The notes under the pieces: generated by a model
Seen by the model: the letters and a program-made list of their open reading frames with translations, nothing else
What the model was told of the DNA's origin: nothing
Database searches by the model: none
Origin: a virus
IMG/VR virus record: IMGVR_UViG_3300019142_000011
Coordinates: 1-40,712 of that record
Strand: one strand, 5' to 3'
DNA: 40,712 nucleotides
Part shown: positions 27,413 through 36,577 of the stretch, one piece after another
How the letters are laid out: each line of letters starts with the position of its first letter
Position numbering within the stretch: the stretch's first letter is position 1
Program-made: the position numbers and the translations under genes

Positions 27413-29425
27413 ATGCCCATACAAGCGCCGGTCGTTACCGGAAGCGGAAGCTCGGCAAAGACCAGCTCACAAACCTTCGGGGTGTCGAACTTCGACGTCT
27501 CGGATCCGGTCAATGCGGTCCCGGCGGGAGTCCTGGTCGTCGTTGTCGCGTCATGGGATAACACGACCAACGGCACGACCAGTCCGGCGCCGACCGGAAG
27601 CCTCAGTGGCTTTGCCGGCATTACATGGACCAAGCGGGCAGAGCGGGGGTCTGGCTCCGCATCCGCCGCGGGCGTCGTCGGCGCGGTGTGGACTGGGACG
27701 ACGACGCAGGCGATCCCCTCGGGGACGACGCTCACACTGACGCTTTCCGCGCCTGTTGCGGCCAAGGCTATGTCGTGCATGTACTTCCCCAACGCCGACG
27801 TGAGCGCTGTCAACGTCGCTCAAAATGGTGCCGTCAGCGGCAGCCCCACGGTGAGCGTGAGTCCAACTTCGATCGGCCAGGCGGTGGTCGGTGTGGTCGC
27901 CGGGGAGGGCGACACGGCGGCAGCGTTCACGGAGGACGCCGACACAGTAAACGGCTCGTGGGCCTCTATTGACCGGATCGGCACAACCGGGGGGCAAGCG
28001 GCCAGCAATGCTCGCCACGCCGTCGCGTACAAGGTGATAACCGCGACGGGCTCTCAGACGTACAACCCGTCGATCACCCTCGGTGGCAACGACTGGGTCG
28101 CGTTCGCTCTCGTCCTCGACGAGGTAACGGCCGGTCCGTCTGCGACAGGGCGAGGAGTCGGGCAGGGCGTCACCACCGCCAGCAGCACCAAGGCGGTAGC
28201 GGCCGCCACACGGGCCACAGGACGCGACCGGACCACCGTCACCACCGCCAAGGCGACACAGACCGCCAGCCGGGCGAACGGCAGCAGCATCGTCCGCGCC
28301 TCGGCACGCAAGGCCGCCGCTGCCGTCGCCCGCATCGTCGGAGTCGGTGCAGTCCGCGACACAACCACCCGCGGCGCAGTCACCACCGCCACGGTCACAG
28401 CCCAGTCGCCTAGTCGCAGCGTTGCCGCGAAGGCCGCCACAGCGTCCGCCCGGGTGACCGCGGCGCCAGCAGCGGCAACCCTGGGCACCAAAGTTGTCCA
28501 AGCGGGCACGCGGCTGCTATCTGCAGGCACGGCAGCGAGCATCGCTGCGAAGGCAGGCACGGCAGCAGGCCGGGTTTTCGGCCTCGGCCACGGTTCGTCG
28601 TCAGCAGCCAAGACAGTCATCACAGCGGGATCCACGACCGGCAAGGTCGCCGCCGCGGGCGTGGCGACCACTTCGACCACGAAAGCGGCCGCCGGGTCCG
28701 GCACCACCGTCGGCCGCGCACCCACGACGTCGACGACCGGCAAGCAGACCAGCACCACCGTGACGGTCACCGCCAGCGGCCGCGCAGCCGCCACCACACG
28801 CAAGGCCGCCAGTCTCACAGCGGCAGCCGCCGGCGCCGGACGAGCTGTCACGCAGGCAGCAAAGACGGTCGCGACGACCGCCCGCACGATCGCGCGAGGG
28901 CTCGTGACGGTCGCGGCGAACAAGGGGATCGTCTTCGCCGGATCCACCATCGGCCAGGTCACCGCAGCCAGCCGCGCCACGGCGAGCACCGCCAAGGGTG
29001 CAGTCACCACCTCGGCGGTCACCGCCGCGACCCACACGTCGGCGGCCGGCGCCAAGAACAGCGCCGCAACTGTCACCGTCACCGCCAAACCCCACGGCTC
29101 GTCGACGTCGACCAAGGCAGCGACCGCAGCCGCGGCCACCGCCGCGACCGGGACAGCAACCGGCGCAGCAACCAAAACCGCAACCGCCGCCGGGCACGTC
29201 ACCGCCGCCGGCCTCGTCACCACGACCGCGCGCGGCGCCGGCACCCCGGCGTGGCTTCACATCGAAGCCGACACCCGCCCCGGCGTCCACCTCGAGGCGG
29301 CCGCCAGAACACACGCCGGCGGAGCCGCGGCGACCAGCCGCACCGTCGCGCTGGAGGCGGACAGCCACACCGGGCCCGTCGAAGCCAACTCACGCACCGT
29401 CACCGGAAGGGTCGAGGTCACATGA
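27413..29425 (+). CDS. large Ala/Thr-rich fibre-like virion protein
   Basis: A 670-residue protein in the head module. The first 240 residues form a beta-rich domain (PAGVLVVVVASWDNTTNGT, SGTTLTLTLSAPVAAK). Residues 240-610 are low-complexity, dominated by Ala, Thr, Ser, Lys and Arg, in degenerate units of roughly 25-30 residues that often show Thr/Ser-x-Lys-Ala and end in Gly-Arg. The final 60 residues are less repetitive (AWLHIEADTRPGVHLEA). The plan suggests a head domain, a long stalk and a tip. The role is inferred: perhaps a capsid fibre that binds cells or surfaces. It could also be a scaffold-like or glycosylated surface protein. Confidence 0.7.
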   Translation: MPIQAPVVTGSGSSAKTSSQTFGVSNFDVSDPVNAVPAGVLVVVVASWDNTTNGTTSPAPTGSLSGFAGITWTKRAERGSGSASAAGVVGAVWTGTTTQAIPSGTTLTLTLSAPVAAKAMSCMYFPNADVSAVNVAQNGAVSGSPTVSVSPTSIGQAVVGVVAGEGDTAAAFTEDADTVNGSWASIDRIGTTGGQAASNARHAVAYKVITATGSQTYNPSITLGGNDWVAFALVLDEVTAGPSATGRGVGQGVTTASSTKAVAAATRATGRDRTTVTTAKATQTASRANGSSIVRASARKAAAAVARIVGVGAVRDTTTRGAVTTATVTAQSPSRSVAAKAATASARVTAAPAAATLGTKVVQAGTRLLSAGTAASIAAKAGTAAGRVFGLGHGSSSAAKTVITAGSTTGKVAAAGVATTSTTKAAAGSGTTVGRAPTTSTTGKQTSTTVTVTASGRAAATTRKAASLTAAAAGAGRAVTQAAKTVATTARTIARGLVTVAANKGIVFAGSTIGQVTAASRATASTAKGAVTTSAVTAATHTSAAGAKNSAATVTVTAKPHGSSTSTKAATAAAATAATGTATGAATKTATAAGHVTAAGLVTTTARGAGTPAWLHIEADTRPGVHLEAAARTHAGGAAATSRTVALEADSHTGPVEANSRTVTGRVEVT

Positions 29426-30303
29426 GCGTCGAACGTGTCCTCGTCGACGTCGGCCAGCAGGTCGAGGTCACCTTCACCGTGGACGGCGTCCCCACCGACG
29501 CCGACGGCGACATCGTCAACGTCACGGTTACCCACGCCGACGGCAGCGTCGACGCTCCCGTCGCCGCGACCGCGCAGACCGACAACGGCGTCTACCGCAT
29601 CGTGCTGCCAGCCCAGGCCGACGTCGACCGGCTCACCCTGGCGTGGACCGGCGAGTTCTCCGGCGTCGCACAGACCCTGCGCACCCGGGCCGAGATCGTC
29701 GGCGCGCACTACTTCACCATCGGCCAGCTGCGCGCCGCGCAGAACAACACGCTGGCCGACACCACCAGCTACCCGCTGGCCAGGCTGACCGAGATCCGCT
29801 CCATCGTGGAGAACCGCATCGAGGGCAAGCACGGCTGCGACGTCGCGTTCGTGCCCCGCTACGGCCAAGCCACGCTCACCGACGGGTACGGCCAGCGGCT
29901 GATCCTGGACGACGTGCTGCGCCTACGCGAGGTCCTGTGGTGCCGCATCAACGGCACCGCCCTGACCGCCGACGAGCTCGCCGACCTCAAGGTCCACCCG
30001 TGGGGCGCGGTCGACCGCAAGACGCTCGGGACGTGGGCAGGCAACGACACGTCCGGTGTGGTGGAGATCGGCTACAGCCAAGGCTACGAGTACCCGCCCG
30101 ACGACCTGGTCGACGCCGCGGTCACCGCCGCGCACTACCTGGCCACCTCCGAACGCACCGGCCAGTCCGCCCGCGCGGTCTCCGTGGACAACCAGTTCGG
30201 CAACGTCCGCTACTCCACTGCGGGCGAGAAGCGCACGTTCGGGATCCCCGACGTCGACGCCGTGATCTCGTCGCACTCGCACAGAGGGCCCTTCATCGCA
30301 TGA
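29422..30303 (+). CDS. head-tail connector protein with N-terminal Ig-like domain
   Basis: A 293-residue protein. Residues 1-95 look like a beta-sandwich domain (VEVTFTVDGVPTDADGDIVN in part). Residues 95-290 resemble HK97 gp6-like head-tail connectors: FTIGQLRAAQNNTLADTTSY, LTEIRSIVENRIEG, LDDVLRLREV, and YEYPPDDLVDAAVTAAHYL. Connectors of this kind form the ring under the portal. The ATG overlaps the previous stop as ATGA. Confidence 0.8.
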   Translation: MSVERVLVDVGQQVEVTFTVDGVPTDADGDIVNVTVTHADGSVDAPVAATAQTDNGVYRIVLPAQADVDRLTLAWTGEFSGVAQTLRTRAEIVGAHYFTIGQLRAAQNNTLADTTSYPLARLTEIRSIVENRIEGKHGCDVAFVPRYGQATLTDGYGQRLILDDVLRLREVLWCRINGTALTADELADLKVHPWGAVDRKTLGTWAGNDTSGVVEIGYSQGYEYPPDDLVDAAVTAAHYLATSERTGQSARAVSVDNQFGNVRYSTAGEKRTFGIPDVDAVISSHSHRGPFIA

Positions 30304-30743
30304 GCACCACACTCGTGCCGTTCAAGGTCGCGCTGCTCGCCGCGCTCGAGGCCCGTGAGGCCCTTGAAGGCGTGTCGATCGAGTACGCCTTCAACGGCGA
30401 CCAGACGCCGGCGGACCGCATCTTCCTGGACAACGACGTCGACTCCGACACGCTGCTCCAGTCGATGCGCGGCGAGGGCCCAAAGCCCCGCGACGAGGAG
30501 TACGTCGTCGGCGTGACCGTAGAGACGTACCGCCCCGGCCTCACCGCACAGGAAGCCGAGACGCGCGTCACCGCGTGGCTCGCCGAGCTCGACGCCGTGC
30601 TGGCCAGCGCGCCGAACTTCGGTGTCACCAACGTCCTGTGGGCGGTCCTCAAAGCCGGGTCGTTCGTAACCGGCAAACACGACCGCGGGTACGCGTCGCG
30701 CTACGAGGCCGCCATCCAGGTCAAAACCCGGCTGCGGACCTAA
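30300..30743 (+). CDS. tail terminator or head-tail joining protein
   Basis: A 147-residue protein of mixed alpha/beta type (PFKVALLAALEAREALEGVS, EYVVGVTVETYRPGLTAQEA, then a helix with AWLAELDAVL and GVTNVLWAVLKAGS). Its position after the connector and before the tail tube, and its size, fit a tail terminator or neck protein. No single motif proves it. The ATG overlaps the connector stop as ATGA. Confidence 0.6.
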   Translation: MSTTLVPFKVALLAALEAREALEGVSIEYAFNGDQTPADRIFLDNDVDSDTLLQSMRGEGPKPRDEEYVVGVTVETYRPGLTAQEAETRVTAWLAELDAVLASAPNFGVTNVLWAVLKAGSFVTGKHDRGYASRYEAAIQVKTRLRT

Positions 30744-30778
30744 CCGCCCGATCCCACATCTGTTCCGCCCAATTGCGC

Positions 30779-30795
30779 GTTGCGCATCACGCAAC
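30779..30795. promoter_or_regulatory. short hairpin similar to the operator at 15.38 kb
   Basis: A 6-bp inverted repeat, GTTGCG with CGCAAC, around CATCA. The right part, ATCACGCA, also occurs in the inverted repeat at 15376-15396 in the control region. It lies in the 79-bp gap before the next gene. It may be a repressor site in the late region, an attenuator or chance. Confidence 0.3.
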
Positions 30796-30822
30796 TCGCC
30801 ACCTCGGTCCTAGGAGGGCCTG

Positions 30823-31119
30823 ATGAAGCTCGTCTACACCGGCCCGTTCGAGGCCGTGGAAATCCCCACCGGCACCAGCGACGTCATCGCCACCAGCGGT
30901 GCGGTCGTCGACGTCGACGACGCCGTCGCTGGCCGCGCGCCCAAGGGCACCCCCGGCGAGGACGGCTACGACGCCGGCGAGGGTCTGCTCGCGCAGGCCG
31001 ACAACTTCCGCGCCGCCACACCCGCGGAGATCCGCGCCGCCGACAAGGCCGCCGCCACCGACGCCGCGACCGACGTCACGGCCACCAACACCGCCGCCGC
31101 CGCGGCACAGGAGAGCTAA
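30823..31119 (+). CDS. hypothetical protein preceding the tail tube gene
   Basis: A 98-residue protein. The first 45 residues are beta-rich (MKLVYTGPFEAVEIPTG, SGAVVDVDD), a pattern often seen just before tail tube genes in actinophages. The C-terminal half is Ala/Thr/Asp-rich and probably disordered. The ATG has TAGGAGGG upstream, one of the best ribosome sites in the window, so it is probably made in quantity. The function is unknown. Confidence 0.65.
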   Translation: MKLVYTGPFEAVEIPTGTSDVIATSGAVVDVDDAVAGRAPKGTPGEDGYDAGEGLLAQADNFRAATPAEIRAADKAAATDAATDVTATNTAAAAAQES

Positions 31120-31122
31120 CCG

Positions 31123-32085
31123 ATGGGCGCATTCGACGCACAGATCGGCATCGCCGCCGAGACCACCGTGGGCACCCCGGTGACCGTCACCCGCTTCTAC
31201 GAGTTCCTCAGCGAATCCATGAAGCTGAACATCGACCGGATGCGCTCCGCTGGGCTTGGCCGCGGCCGCGTCCAGCGTTCGCACCAGGTCGCCGCCGGCC
31301 GCAAGATCGCCGCCGGCGCCGTGAACATGGAGACGTGGAACAAGTCGCTGGGCCTGTGGCTCAAGCACTCGATGGGCACCGTCGTGACGACGCAGCCCGC
31401 CGTGGGCACCGACCCTACCGTGTACGACCACACGTTCACGCCCGGCGACCTGTCCGCGCTCGCGCTGACCTACCAGGCCGGCCGGCCCGACGAGGCCGGC
31501 GTGGTGCGCCCCTTCACCTACGACGGCTGCGTCGTCACCGGGTGGGACCTGGCGTGCGCGCTGGGCGAGATCGGCAAGTTCAACGTCGCGCTCAACGGTG
31601 AGGACGAGACCACTGCCACGGCGCTGGCCGCCAAGTCCTACCCGACGGGGCTGGAGCTGCTGACCTTCGTCGGCTCGAGCCTGTCGATCGGCGGCTCGGC
31701 CGTGGACGTGGCGAACTTCAACGTCGCCGGCGACAACGTGCTGAAGGTCGACCGCGGCAAGCTCGGGCAGGCGACGCGCACCAAGGCGATGGAGGGTGCG
31801 GTGCGCCCCTACACGGGCACCGCCGACCTGTCGTTTGCGGGGTTCACCGCCTACAACCGGTTCGTCAACCGCACCGAGGCGGAGATCGTCGCGCTGTTCG
31901 AGGGCTCCACCATCTCCAACAGCTACAAGCATCAGCTGAAGATCACCGCCAACGTGGTGTTCAACGGCGAGACGCCGACGATCGGCGGGCCCGACGAGAT
32001 CCGCCAGGCGATGCCGTTTGAGGTCGTCGACCCGGGTGCCGGCGGGATAAGCGTTCTCTACAGGACGACGGATTCCCAGCCGTAG
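31123..32085 (+). CDS. major tail tube protein
   Basis: A 320-residue protein with the features of siphoviral tail tube proteins: [17 protein letters not shown] at the start, [18 protein letters not shown], and a C-terminal [19 protein letters not shown]. The central part is beta-rich with many Gly and Thr. Its size, its position three genes before the tape measure, and the strongly translated neighbours support the call. An HNH gene is inserted 17 bp after its stop. Confidence 0.85.
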   Translation: MGAFDAQIGIAAETTVGTPVTVTRFYEFLSESMKLNIDRMRSAGLGRGRVQRSHQVAAGRKIAAGAVNMETWNKSLGLWLKHSMGTVVTTQPAVGTDPTVYDHTFTPGDLSALALTYQAGRPDEAGVVRPFTYDGCVVTGWDLACALGEIGKFNVALNGEDETTATALAAKSYPTGLELLTFVGSSLSIGGSAVDVANFNVAGDNVLKVDRGKLGQATRTKAMEGAVRPYTGTADLSFAGFTAYNRFVNRTEAEIVALFEGSTISNSYKHQLKITANVVFNGETPTIGGPDEIRQAMPFEVVDPGAGGISVLYRTTDSQP

Positions 32086-32102
32086 TTCGTTACGATACGT
32101 GG

Positions 32103-32666
32103 ATGCCGGAGCGCTATAGCGACCCGTCGTTCACCGAGGAGCAGCGGCGTCGACTCATCGGCGCCGCAAGCAAAGCGCGGTGGGCGGCGATGTCGCCCGC
32201 CGAGCGTCTCGCCGCTACCGAGCATCTGCGCGCGGACCGCGGCGACGAGTGGCGCCAAAAGATCGGCGAGGCGCAACGCCGGCTGTGGGCCGACGGTCAC
32301 CGCCCGAACTTCAAGACGCGGACGTGCCACGTGTGCGCGCAGGAGTTCGTACCGAACAGCGGACATCAGCGGTACTGCACCAAAGAGTGCAAGTGGTTGA
32401 TGCGTCGACTGGCTCGCGTCGGCATGACACCCGTCGAGTACCTGGAGATGTACGAGCGCCAGGGTGGACGGTGCGCCCTGTGTCGCAAGGAACGGTTCGG
32501 CTGGGGTCGCGGTCTGGCGAAGCTGCACATCGACCACTGCCACGCCACGGGCCGTGTTCGCGGCCTGCTGTGCGGCGACTGCAACACCGCCATCGGTCGG
32601 TTCGGCGACGACCCGACAAAGCTGCGCCGCGCAGCGGACTACGTCGAAGGCACGCCCGTCACCTAG
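32103..32666 (+). CDS. endonuclease VII-like HNH nuclease, probably mobile
   Basis: A 187-residue protein. The N-terminal third is helical and basic and may bind DNA. A CHVC...C...C finger follows (about 76-100: [17 protein letters not shown]). The C-terminal part is the endonuclease VII-type fold: [24 protein letters not shown] with the catalytic His pair, and [15 protein letters not shown]. It interrupts the usual tube-chaperone-tape order, which is typical of free-standing homing endonucleases. It has no strong ribosome site. Confidence 0.85.
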   Translation: MPERYSDPSFTEEQRRRLIGAASKARWAAMSPAERLAATEHLRADRGDEWRQKIGEAQRRLWADGHRPNFKTRTCHVCAQEFVPNSGHQRYCTKECKWLMRRLARVGMTPVEYLEMYERQGGRCALCRKERFGWGRGLAKLHIDHCHATGRVRGLLCGDCNTAIGRFGDDPTKLRRAADYVEGTPVT

Positions 32667-32688
32667 TCCCATCGCAAGGAGTGCACGG

Positions 32689-33174
32689 ATGACGGCCACG
32701 GACGGCCGCTTTGGGCTGCAGGTCGACGGGCTCGTCGACCTGCAGCGCTGGCTGCGGCGCATCGACACGGCGCTGCCCAAGCGGCTGCGCGTGGTGCACC
32801 GCCAGGTCGCCGAGCTCGTCGCCCGTACCGGCCGCGCGAACGCGGCGCGGCTTGGCGCCATGGAACGCAGGGCCGCCGACGCGGGTCTGCGCGCGCGCGG
32901 CGAGCAACGCGGCGCCTACGTGGTGCTGCGCGCCAGCGCCCGCGCGCCGTGGGCGATGGGCGCGGAGTTCGGCGCCAACCAGAACACGCTGCGCATCCGG
33001 CGGACCGGCCGCTACGTCGGCTACCGCCAGTTCGTCCCGTGGACGGGCAACGGCACCGACGCCGGCCGGTTCTTCTACCCGGCCGTCCGGTCGGAGGGAC
33101 GCAAGGTCGTTTCGGAGTACCTCGAGCTGCTCGACGAGCTGCTCGCCACGGCAAGCGAAGGACCGTCACTGTGA
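32689..33174 (+). CDS. HK97 gp10-like tail completion or minor tail protein
   Basis: A 161-residue, basic protein. The start is helical (LVDLQRWLRRIDTALPKRLR), and the C-terminal half has PWAMGAEFGANQNTLR, RQFVPWTGNGTDAGRFFYPA and a final helix, which resembles gp10-like proteins that join tail and head. The ATG at 32689 has AAGGAG upstream. It usually stands before the tail tube gene; here it lies after it, beyond the HNH insertion. Confidence 0.7.
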   Translation: MTATDGRFGLQVDGLVDLQRWLRRIDTALPKRLRVVHRQVAELVARTGRANAARLGAMERRAADAGLRARGEQRGAYVVLRASARAPWAMGAEFGANQNTLRIRRTGRYVGYRQFVPWTGNGTDAGRFFYPAVRSEGRKVVSEYLELLDELLATASEGPSL

Positions 33175-33494
33175 GCAAGGCAGCCAAGAAGACCGCCGCG
33201 AAGAAGCAGACCTCCCGCCGGGCGTCGGCCAAGGCCACCACGGCGCCGAAGACGCTGAAGGTGTACGTCGACGAGTTCACCGTCGCCGACATCATCGACT
33301 TCGAGGACTTCGTCGGCACGCCGTGGGCCGCCGTGTTCGGCTCATCCGAGCCGCAGCCGCGCCGCGTCGCGGTCGCGCTGGAGTGGATCGAGCGCCGGCG
33401 CCTGGATCCGGCGGTCACCGTCGAGCAGATCCTGCTCGGGCCCGCCAAGGACGCCGAGACCGTCGAGATGGTCAGCGGGCCACGCCCCGCCTGA
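33171..33494 (+). CDS. tail assembly chaperone
   Basis: A 107-residue protein with a Lys/Ala-rich N terminus (VSKAAKKTAAKKQTSRRAS) followed by an alpha/beta domain (TLKVYVDEFTVADIIDFED, ALEWIERRRLDPAVTVEQI). Its size and place just before the tape measure gene match the first of the two tail chaperones. A second, frameshifted chaperone is not evident; the only open -1 extension is 18 codons or so and ends 3 bp before the tape measure start. Confidence 0.7.
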   Translation: MSKAAKKTAAKKQTSRRASAKATTAPKTLKVYVDEFTVADIIDFEDFVGTPWAAVFGSSEPQPRRVAVALEWIERRRLDPAVTVEQILLGPAKDAETVEMVSGPRPA

Positions 33495-33550
33495 CCCCCT
33501 CCGCTTTTCCCCGCAGCACTCCCCGCAGCACCCCTGAAGGTTGGTGACCA

Positions 33551-36500
33551 GTGACCGCCAAGCGTGAGATCAAGGTCACCATCACCGGCGACAAGGACTC
33601 CCTGTCGCGCACCCTCAAGGGCGCCGACGCCGATCTGGGCAAGTTCGGCAACAGCGCCGACGCGAACACCAAGAAGGTGTCGAAGTCCGTCGGCGGGCTG
33701 AGCACCAGCATCAAGGGGCTGGCGACCGCCGCGGCCGCGTACGGCGCGCTCAACTTCCTCAAGGAGGCCAACGCCGAGGCGGAGGAAGCCGCAAAGGTGT
33801 CCCGCCTCACCGATGCCGCGATCAAGTCGACCGGCGGTGTCGCCAACGTCACCGCCGCCCAGCTCGACGAGCTCGCCGCGTCGCTGTCACGCAAGGCCGC
33901 CGTCGACGACGAGACCGTGCAGTCCGCGGCCAACGTGCTGCTGACGTTCACGAAGGTCCGCAACGAGGTCGGCGCGGGCAACGACGTGTTCAACCAGGGC
34001 GCCGAGGCGGCCCTGAACATGTCGGCCGCGCTGGGGCAGGACCTGCAGGCCGCGACCACGATGGTCGGCAAGGCGCTCAACGACCCGATCCGCGGCATCA
34101 CCGCGATGACCCGCGCGGGCGTGCAGTTCACCGACCAGCAGAAGTCGCAGATCGCCGCGATGGTCGAGACCGGCGACATCCTCGGCGCGCAGAAGGTCAT
34201 CCTGGGGGAGCTGGGCACACAGTTCGGCGGCGCAGCCGAGGCGGCCGCGACCGGCTCGCAGAAGCTGAAGGTCGCGTCGGACAACCTCAAGGAAGCGATC
34301 GGCAGCGGGCTCGCGCCGACCGTCGACCGGCTCGGCGACGCGCTGATGGAAATGGCGCCCGAGACGCAGGCGAACGTCGTGAAGTTCGGCGCCCTGGCGG
34401 TCGCCGGCGGCGGCACCGCAGTCGCTCTCGGAGCGGTCGTTGACGGCACCCGCAAGGTGACCAAGGGCGTCAAGGACTTCGCTGCCCCGATCGGCACCAT
34501 GGTGTCGAACCTGCGCGAGGCGCGTGCGTCGGGCCGGTCACTTGGCGACACGCTCAAGTCTTCGCTGACGCCGGCCACGGTGGGGCTTGGTACTGCGACG
34601 ATCGTCGCTACTGCGTTGATCGCCGACGTCGTGCGGCAAAAGCGTGAGCACGTGGCGGTGTCGCAGGAAGTGGCCGCGGCCATCCGCGCAGAGCGCGAGG
34701 GGACCGAAGGGTCGGTCGACGCCTGGGCTGCCGAGGAACTGGCCCGTCGCGGGCTGATCGACTCCGCGAATGAGATGGGCATTTCAACGCAGACGCTGGT
34801 CGCCGCAATCCGCGGCGAGGGCGACGCCATGGACGAGGTCAAATCCAAGGCGAGGGCGTTCTACGACGAGCACGTCGGGGTGCTCAAGATCGGCCTGTAC
34901 GACGCAGAGCACCAGGTCGAGTCCTTCCGGGACCAGGTCGCCAAGCTGTCCAAGGGCTACGTCAGCGGCGCCGAAGCCGAACGGCAGTTCGCAGCCGCGA
35001 CCAAAGAACTCGCCGGCGACGTGGCCGGTGCCGAAGACGCGACGGTCAAGCTGTCCGTGGCCGTCGAGAACCTCGGCGAGCACATGGACGCCGCCGAAAA
35101 GAAGGCGTTCGGGCTCGCAGACACCACCGTCGCGTACCACGAGGCGTTGCGCGAGGCGCGCGCCGCGTTGGAGGAGAACGGCGGCACCCTCGACCTGTCC
35201 ACGAAGAAGGGCGCGGCCAACTACGAGCAGCTCAAGAACCTCGTCCTCAAGACCAACGACCAGGTCGAGCAGCTGCGTCTCGAAGGGGCCACCCGCAGGG
35301 AAGCCAACGCCGCCGCAGACGAGGGCCGCGAAGCGATCCGGCGCCTGGCCGAGCAGTACGGGCTGGCCGAGAAGGACGTCCGGTTCCTCATCAAGGCGGT
35401 CGAGGACGTCCCGGACCGCAAGAAGTTCCGCATCGACGCCGACACCGCGGACGCCCAGCGCAAACTCGACGCGCTGGTCGCACGCCTGGACTCGATCGAG
35501 CGGCGCAGCCTGAGCCTGCGGCCCGGCTCCACGCCCAACCACCCGCTGCCAAAGGTCGGTGGCGCCGGCGGCAGGACATCCACCACGGGGCCGCTGACGA
35601 GGGTCGACGGGTTCGAGTACAACGCGGCCAGCACCGAAGCACAGATCCCCGAGCTGGTGCCCAAGAAGCTGCGCGGCGAGCTCGCCGACGTCAACACGTC
35701 GATCGACACGCTGCGCGCGCTTGGCAAGGACCGCACCAAGGCGCAGGACCGCCAGCTCGCCAACCTCGTCGAGCGCCGCGACCGGCTGCAGAACCGCGCC
35801 GAGAACTTCAGCGACATCGGCTACGACAAGCTGCCCCGCGCCGACAAGATCCGTTACGCCCGCGCCCGGCTGCGCAAAGCCACACCCGGATCCGACGAGT
35901 GGGCAGAGTGGAAGGCCGAGCTCGACACGCTGCTCGAGGACAAGACCGCGGGGCGCACCCCGTCCGAGCAGAAGGCGGCGGACAAGCGCGCCGCGCAGGA
36001 CGACCGCAACGAGGCGGCCGCAGAGTACGAGCGCGGCGAGGCGTTCGAGGACCTGCCCCGCGCCGGCAAGATCAAGTACCTGCGTCGGCGGCTGCGCAAG
36101 CTGGAGAAGCGCGGCAAGAAGGGCTCACCGAAGTGGTTGCAGCTGCGCGCCGACCTCGATGACCTGCTCGACAACGCCGACGCGGGTCTGAATGACGCCG
36201 AGGTGGCCGCGCGCAAGCGCGCCGACGCCGCCGCCGAGAACGCCAGCCGCATCGCGGAGTTCAACTACAGCCAGCTGCCCACACCCGAGAAGATCCAGTA
36301 CGCCGCTGCCCGGGTGCAGGCCGAGGAGCGCGCGGGCCGCAAGGGCTCGCCCGAGTGGGCCCGCTGGATCGGCGAGCTGCACTCGCTGCAGACAAGCGGC
36401 ACCACGACCACCACGGCGGGTGACGCGTTGGGCGCGTTCGTGGGCACGACGTTCGACGGGCTCGGTGGGGCGTTCGCCGGCCGGGTCTATGTGACGAACA

Positions 36501-36577
36501 TCCACGCCGCCGGCGTGCAGATCGACGAGGCGAAGCTGCTGGAGATGCAGCGTCAACAGGAGCTGCTGTATGCCTGA
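33551..36577 (+). CDS. tape measure protein
   Basis: A 1008-residue protein that sets tail length. The N-terminal part is typical of tape measure proteins: KREIKVTITGDKDSLSRTLK, a helical coiled-coil region, then membrane-like segments (VVKFGALAVAGGGTAVALGAVV in part, and ATVGLGTATIVATALIADVV in part). The middle is helical and charged. The C-terminal part (from about residue 750) has three related units of about 50-70 residues. The GTG start has a modest GAAGG upstream. It overlaps the distal tail gene by 8 bp. Confidence 0.93.
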   Translation: MTAKREIKVTITGDKDSLSRTLKGADADLGKFGNSADANTKKVSKSVGGLSTSIKGLATAAAAYGALNFLKEANAEAEEAAKVSRLTDAAIKSTGGVANVTAAQLDELAASLSRKAAVDDETVQSAANVLLTFTKVRNEVGAGNDVFNQGAEAALNMSAALGQDLQAATTMVGKALNDPIRGITAMTRAGVQFTDQQKSQIAAMVETGDILGAQKVILGELGTQFGGAAEAAATGSQKLKVASDNLKEAIGSGLAPTVDRLGDALMEMAPETQANVVKFGALAVAGGGTAVALGAVVDGTRKVTKGVKDFAAPIGTMVSNLREARASGRSLGDTLKSSLTPATVGLGTATIVATALIADVVRQKREHVAVSQEVAAAIRAEREGTEGSVDAWAAEELARRGLIDSANEMGISTQTLVAAIRGEGDAMDEVKSKARAFYDEHVGVLKIGLYDAEHQVESFRDQVAKLSKGYVSGAEAERQFAAATKELAGDVAGAEDATVKLSVAVENLGEHMDAAEKKAFGLADTTVAYHEALREARAALEENGGTLDLSTKKGAANYEQLKNLVLKTNDQVEQLRLEGATRREANAAADEGREAIRRLAEQYGLAEKDVRFLIKAVEDVPDRKKFRIDADTADAQRKLDALVARLDSIERRSLSLRPGSTPNHPLPKVGGAGGRTSTTGPLTRVDGFEYNAASTEAQIPELVPKKLRGELADVNTSIDTLRALGKDRTKAQDRQLANLVERRDRLQNRAENFSDIGYDKLPRADKIRYARARLRKATPGSDEWAEWKAELDTLLEDKTAGRTPSEQKAADKRAAQDDRNEAAAEYERGEAFEDLPRAGKIKYLRRRLRKLEKRGKKGSPKWLQLRADLDDLLDNADAGLNDAEVAARKRADAAAENASRIAEFNYSQLPTPEKIQYAAARVQAEERAGRKGSPEWARWIGELHSLQTSGTTTTTAGDALGAFVGTTFDGLGGAFAGRVYVTNIHAAGVQIDEAKLLEMQRQQELLYA
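35806..36410 (+). repeat. three-fold internal repeat in the tape measure protein
   Basis: Three related segments share a pattern: a hydrophobic start, LP, a Lys-Ile-x-Tyr, an Arg-rich helix, then a Ser-x-x-Trp and an acidic helix. They start near 35806 (YDKLPRADKIRYARARLRK), 36041 (FEDLPRAGKIKYLRRRLRK) and 36263 (YSQLPTPEKIQYAAARVQA). The second and third share GKKGSPKW and GRKGSPEW. They are linked by helical spacers. Confidence 0.75.

Noticed and set aside
28054-29244. Long minus-strand open frame of 396 codons, Ala/Val-rich
   Set aside because: It is the complement of the Ala/Thr-rich stalk gene. Its odd composition follows from the GC-rich third positions of that gene, and it has no ribosome site or neighbours on that strand.
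33472-34848. Minus-strand open frame of 458 codons over the tape measure gene
   Set aside because: Ser/Ala-rich shadow of a well-supported tape measure gene, with no family resemblance.
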